From NCBI GenBank assembly GCA_027459565.1, contig DAIDIA010000029.1, positions 1 to 8,545 of the forward strand: a stretch of 8,545 nt of DNA, given 5' to 3'. Position numbers and translations under genes: made by a program. Every line of letters begins with the position of its first letter. The first letter of the stretch is position 1. The notes under the pieces were generated by a model that was not told the DNA's origin, did no database searches, and saw only the letters and a program-made list of their open reading frames with translations. Below are positions 6,896 to 8,545 of this stretch, piece by piece. The DNA is from Acidimicrobiaceae bacterium. GTDB lineage: Bacteria > Actinomycetota > Acidimicrobiia > Acidimicrobiales > Bog-793.

Positions 6896-6901
6896 AGCCT
6901 A
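6896..6901 (-). promoter_or_regulatory. Candidate -10 element (TAGGCT) of imuA'-imuB
   Basis: TAGGCT on the minus strand fits TANNNT and lies just downstream of the LexA palindrome (5 bp from its edge), so the operator would occupy the -35/spacer region. The predicted 5' end falls near 6886-6890, giving an imuA' leader of about 15-18 nt. Confidence 0.4.
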
Positions 6902-6906
6902 GCAAT

Positions 6907-6932
6907 GTTTATCGAACATATGTTCGATAAAC
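6907..6932. promoter_or_regulatory. LexA operator (SOS box) of imuA'-imuB, 26-bp perfect palindrome
   Basis: It has the same core as the dnaE2 site, TCGAACATATGTTCGA (6912-6927), with perfect symmetry extending 5 bp on each side. The shared sequence of the two operators is 18 bp; beyond that the flanks differ but each is self-complementary. It begins 2 bp after the stop codon of the small membrane gene and controls the downstream imuA'-imuB unit. Confidence 0.93.
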
Positions 6933-6934
6933 CC

Positions 6935-7138
6935 CTACTCCTCCCTTTTACCCCGCAGGTAGCGGTACGCCAGGCCGATGGCCGCAACGACCACCGCAGC
7001 CTCGATGAGGAAGGCAAACACTCCGAGGATCACATGCACGATGGTCGAGAGGAAGACGAGCACGAGCACGAGACCGACACCGCTGACGATGACACGCGTC
7101 GGAGACAGGCCCACGCTGCGCTTTGTGGGTTGCAACAA
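6935..7138 (-). CDS. Small two-helix membrane protein of unknown function
   Basis: I do not recognise this gene. From TTG 7138 it encodes 67 residues: a basic N-terminus (K6, R7, R15), a long hydrophobic stretch that reads as two membrane helices (about 16-34 and 36-57) with a very short turn around His35, one acidic residue inside the second helix (Glu46), and a basic tail RYLRGKREE. Positive charge at both ends suggests a hairpin with both termini in the cytoplasm. The start is chosen because AAGGAGG (7147-7153) sits exactly 8 nt before TTG. The alternative ATG 7156 would bury that ribosome-binding site in the coding region and give 73 residues. It is co-oriented with imuA', and its stop is 2 bp from the LexA palindrome, so readthrough into the mutasome unit is possible. 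No family assignment is offered. Confidence 0.6.
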   Translation of the reverse strand: MLQPTKRSVGLSPTRVIVSGVGLVLVLVFLSTIVHVILGVFAFLIEAAVVVAAIGLAYRYLRGKREE

Positions 7139-7146
7139 CGGACCCA

Positions 7147-7153
7147 CCTCCTT
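7147..7153 (-). promoter_or_regulatory. Strong Shine-Dalgarno that decides the small membrane gene start
   Basis: AAGGAGG on the minus strand is followed 8 nt later by TTG 7138-7136. The in-frame ATG at 7156-7154 lies immediately 5' of the site and so cannot use it. This favours the TTG start. Confidence 0.65.
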
Positions 7154-7168
7154 CATTTTCCCAAGCCC

Positions 7169-7174
7169 ACCCTA
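7169..7174 (-). promoter_or_regulatory. Candidate -10 element (TAGGGT) of the small membrane gene
   Basis: TAGGGT fits TANNNT. A start about 7 nt downstream (near 7162) would give a leader of about 24 nt containing the AAGGAGG site. The -35 position falls on the palindrome at 7190-7202. Confidence 0.4.
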
Positions 7175-7189
7175 GCGACATTTGAAAAG

Positions 7190-7202
7190 ATCTCGACGAG
7201 AT
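7190..7202. promoter_or_regulatory. 13-bp palindrome ATCTCG-A-CGAGAT in the divergent promoter region
   Basis: A perfect 6-bp inverted repeat around one base, lying between the divergent small membrane gene and glnD and overlapping the expected -35 of the former. A related left half (ATCTCGTC) occurs again at 7229-7236 towards glnD. It could be a repressor site; no regulator is identified. Confidence 0.3.
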
Positions 7203-7266
7203 ATCGCGACAACCGATCTGGACGAACTATCTCGTCTTCGATTTCGATGAACGGCATGCGATCACG

Positions 7267-7272
7267 TAGCCT
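7267..7272 (+). promoter_or_regulatory. Candidate -10 element (TAGCCT) of glnD
   Basis: TAGCCT fits TANNNT and ends 8 nt before ATG 7281. With no Shine-Dalgarno in those 8 nt, a leaderless or near-leaderless glnD mRNA is the simplest reading. No clear -35 was found. Confidence 0.4.
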
Positions 7273-7280
7273 TGGCCGAC

Positions 7281-8545
7281 ATGGCAACCCCACCAGGAAG
7301 GGCCGACGGCTCGAACACAACGCGGGCGGGCGAGATCCGCGAGGCCCGGTCGAGACTCTCCGCCGCGGTACTCAGTGGGGATCTTGCCGCGGCTGAATTT
7401 CCCCGCCAGTACGCAAAGGTGTGCGATCACTGGCTCGCGTCGCTCTTCGAAGAGGCGACCGAGGGAAGGCCCCGCGGCTGCACACTTGTCGCCGTCGGAG
7501 GATACGGACGCGGAGAGCTCACACCGGGGAGCGACCTCGACCTGGTGCTGCTCCACAAGGGAAGGCGCCACCACGAGGAGATTGCAAACGCCATCTGGTA
7601 CGCGATCTGGGACAGCGGCATCCGCCTCGATCACAGCGTGCGCACGAAGAAGGAGGCGGTCGCGATGGCGCGGGTGAACCTCAAGGTGGTTCTCGGCCTC
7701 CTCGATGGGCGCGTCATCGCCGGAGACGAAGAGCTCGCGGCTCCGGTCTTTGGCGCGACGCGCGATCTCTGGCGTCGCGAGTGGGAGCGCTACCTTCCCG
7801 AACTCGAGGAGTCGGTGGCGCTCCGTCACCGGTCGTCAGGCGAGCTCGCATTCCTCCTCGAGCCCGATCTCAAGCTCTCCGAGGGCGGACTGCGCGACAT
7901 CGGTGTCTTGCGCGCGCTCGGTGAGGCGCTTCCCGAGGTCGGAGAGCTTGCGACCTCTGTCCAGGTGCGACAGGCCGAGCGCACGATCGTCTCGGCGCGC
8001 GTCGCGGTGCAGTGTCGCACTGCGGCCGCGGGTGACCGCCTGTTGCTCCAGGAGCAGGACCAGGTGGCCGAGACACTCGGCTATGAAGACGCCGATCGAC
8101 TGATGGCTGCAATCGCCGAGGCCGGACGGGCGATCACGACAGCTGGCAACGAGGGTTGGCGACGCGTACGTCTCTTTGAGCAGGCGGAAAGCCAGACAGA
8201 TTCAGTGGATACCGAGCTTGGTTCGGGTGTCATATGGCGCCGCGGAGAAATTGCACTCAGCGGGGACGCTGATCTCGCGCACCATCCGGGGATGGCGATG
8301 AAGGTCGCGCTCGCGGCCGCAGAGCGAAACGCTCTCATCGAACATGCAACGCTCGATCGTCTCGAACGCGACACCCCCGCACCGTCCACTCCCTGGTCAG
8401 ACGAACTTCGCAACGCCTTCATCGCGTTGTTGCAGACCGGAGACGCACTCGTCCCCGTGATCGAATCGCTCGATCAGCGCAGACTCTTCGAGCGGTTCGT
8501 TCCCGAATGGACTAACGTCCGCAACCGTCCGCAGCGCAATGCGTA
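7281..8545 (+). CDS. glnD: PII-protein nucleotidyltransferase GlnD, N-terminal part (3' end outside window)
   Basis: 421 codons of the bifunctional enzyme that modifies PII signal proteins with a nucleotide when nitrogen is short and removes it when glutamine is high. It is uridylyltransferase in most bacteria and adenylyltransferase in studied actinobacteria. The nucleotidyltransferase motif GGYGRGELTPGSDLDLVLLH spans 73-92, with Asp85 and Asp87 as metal ligands. FLLEPDLKLSEGGLRDIG (191-208) is the second family hallmark. The segment EWTNVRNRPQRNA (409-421) is where the link to the HD hydrolase domain begins; the HD and two ACT domains lie beyond the right edge. The frame is closed upstream by TGA at 7248-7250, so ATG 7281 is the likely start, with TTG 7272 as the only other candidate seen. 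No Shine-Dalgarno precedes it. amtB and glnB/glnK, which often sit beside actinobacterial glnD, are not immediately upstream here. Confidence 0.92.
   Translation, partial: MATPPGRADGSNTTRAGEIREARSRLSAAVLSGDLAAAEFPRQYAKVCDHWLASLFEEATEGRPRGCTLVAVGGYGRGELTPGSDLDLVLLHKGRRHHEEIANAIWYAIWDSGIRLDHSVRTKKEAVAMARVNLKVVLGLLDGRVIAGDEELAAPVFGATRDLWRREWERYLPELEESVALRHRSSGELAFLLEPDLKLSEGGLRDIGVLRALGEALPEVGELATSVQVRQAERTIVSARVAVQCRTAAAGDRLLLQEQDQVAETLGYEDADRLMAAIAEAGRAITTAGNEGWRRVRLFEQAESQTDSVDTELGSGVIWRRGEIALSGDADLAHHPGMAMKVALAAAERNALIEHATLDRLERDTPAPSTPWSDELRNAFIALLQTGDALVPVIESLDQRRLFERFVPEWTNVRNRPQRNA

Noticed and set aside
7045..7075. Short GAGCAC-type tandem repeat
   Set aside because: It is explained by alternating Leu-Val codons (CTC GTG) in the first membrane helix of the small membrane protein.
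6905..7396. Plus-strand frame starting in the LexA palindrome and running into glnD
   Set aside because: It covers the small membrane gene antisense and enters glnD in the wrong frame. The glnD frame at 7281 has strong family motifs.
1..8545. CRISPR arrays, tRNA or rRNA genes, insertion sequences, phage attachment sites
   Set aside because: Looked for on both strands; no repeat-spacer pattern, cloverleaf, terminal inverted repeats or transposase or integrase coding was seen.

Overview
The window is GC-rich chromosomal DNA from an actinobacterium (Actinomycetota). Three things point there. The SOS mutagenesis genes are of the imuA'-imuB-dnaE2 type. Two perfect palindromes have the actinobacterial LexA core TCGAACATATGTTCGA. 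Several genes have a TANNNT -10 hexamer placed so close to the start codon that leaderless or near-leaderless transcripts are likely. I cannot assign a genus; a lineage outside the model mycobacteria seems plausible because all three mutasome genes are contiguous here.

Layout, left to right. (1) 2-250, plus strand: the last 82 codons of an MFS exporter. (2) 282-824, minus: a MaoC-type hot-dog hydratase, convergent with the exporter, with a clear -10 and Shine-Dalgarno. (3) 982-6872, minus: the mutasome block. Transcription runs imuA' (6872-5988), imuB (5987-4398, start directly abutting the imuA' stop), then dnaE2 (4311-982). A LexA palindrome precedes imuA' (6907-6932) and a second precedes dnaE2 (4319-4346), so the polymerase has its own SOS promoter. 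(4) 6935-7138, minus: an unrecognised two-helix small membrane protein ending 2 bp before the imuA' LexA palindrome. (5) 7139-7280: a divergent promoter region with a small palindrome. (6) 7281-8545, plus: the N-terminal 421 codons of glnD, the PII-protein nucleotidyltransferase, cut by the window edge.

How the genes work together: ImuA' is a RecA-like protein whose Walker A lysine is replaced. ImuB is a Y-family polymerase fold without catalytic carboxylates but with a candidate beta-clamp hexapeptide (QLGFWD). DnaE2 is a C-family polymerase with intact catalytic aspartates. By family knowledge ImuB is the clamp-bound adaptor that brings DnaE2 to damaged templates, and LexA cleavage would switch on both transcription units. 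The hydratase, exporter and glnD are probably unrelated neighbours.

No wholly new system is evident. The points most worth checking are the start of dnaE2, a five-codon leader ORF overlapping imuA', the small membrane gene beside the SOS promoter, a G8 tract in dnaE2 and the duplicated GLHD motif at the ImuA' C-terminus. No tRNA, rRNA, CRISPR array, insertion sequence or attachment site was seen, and no gene-free stretch exceeds 300 bp.
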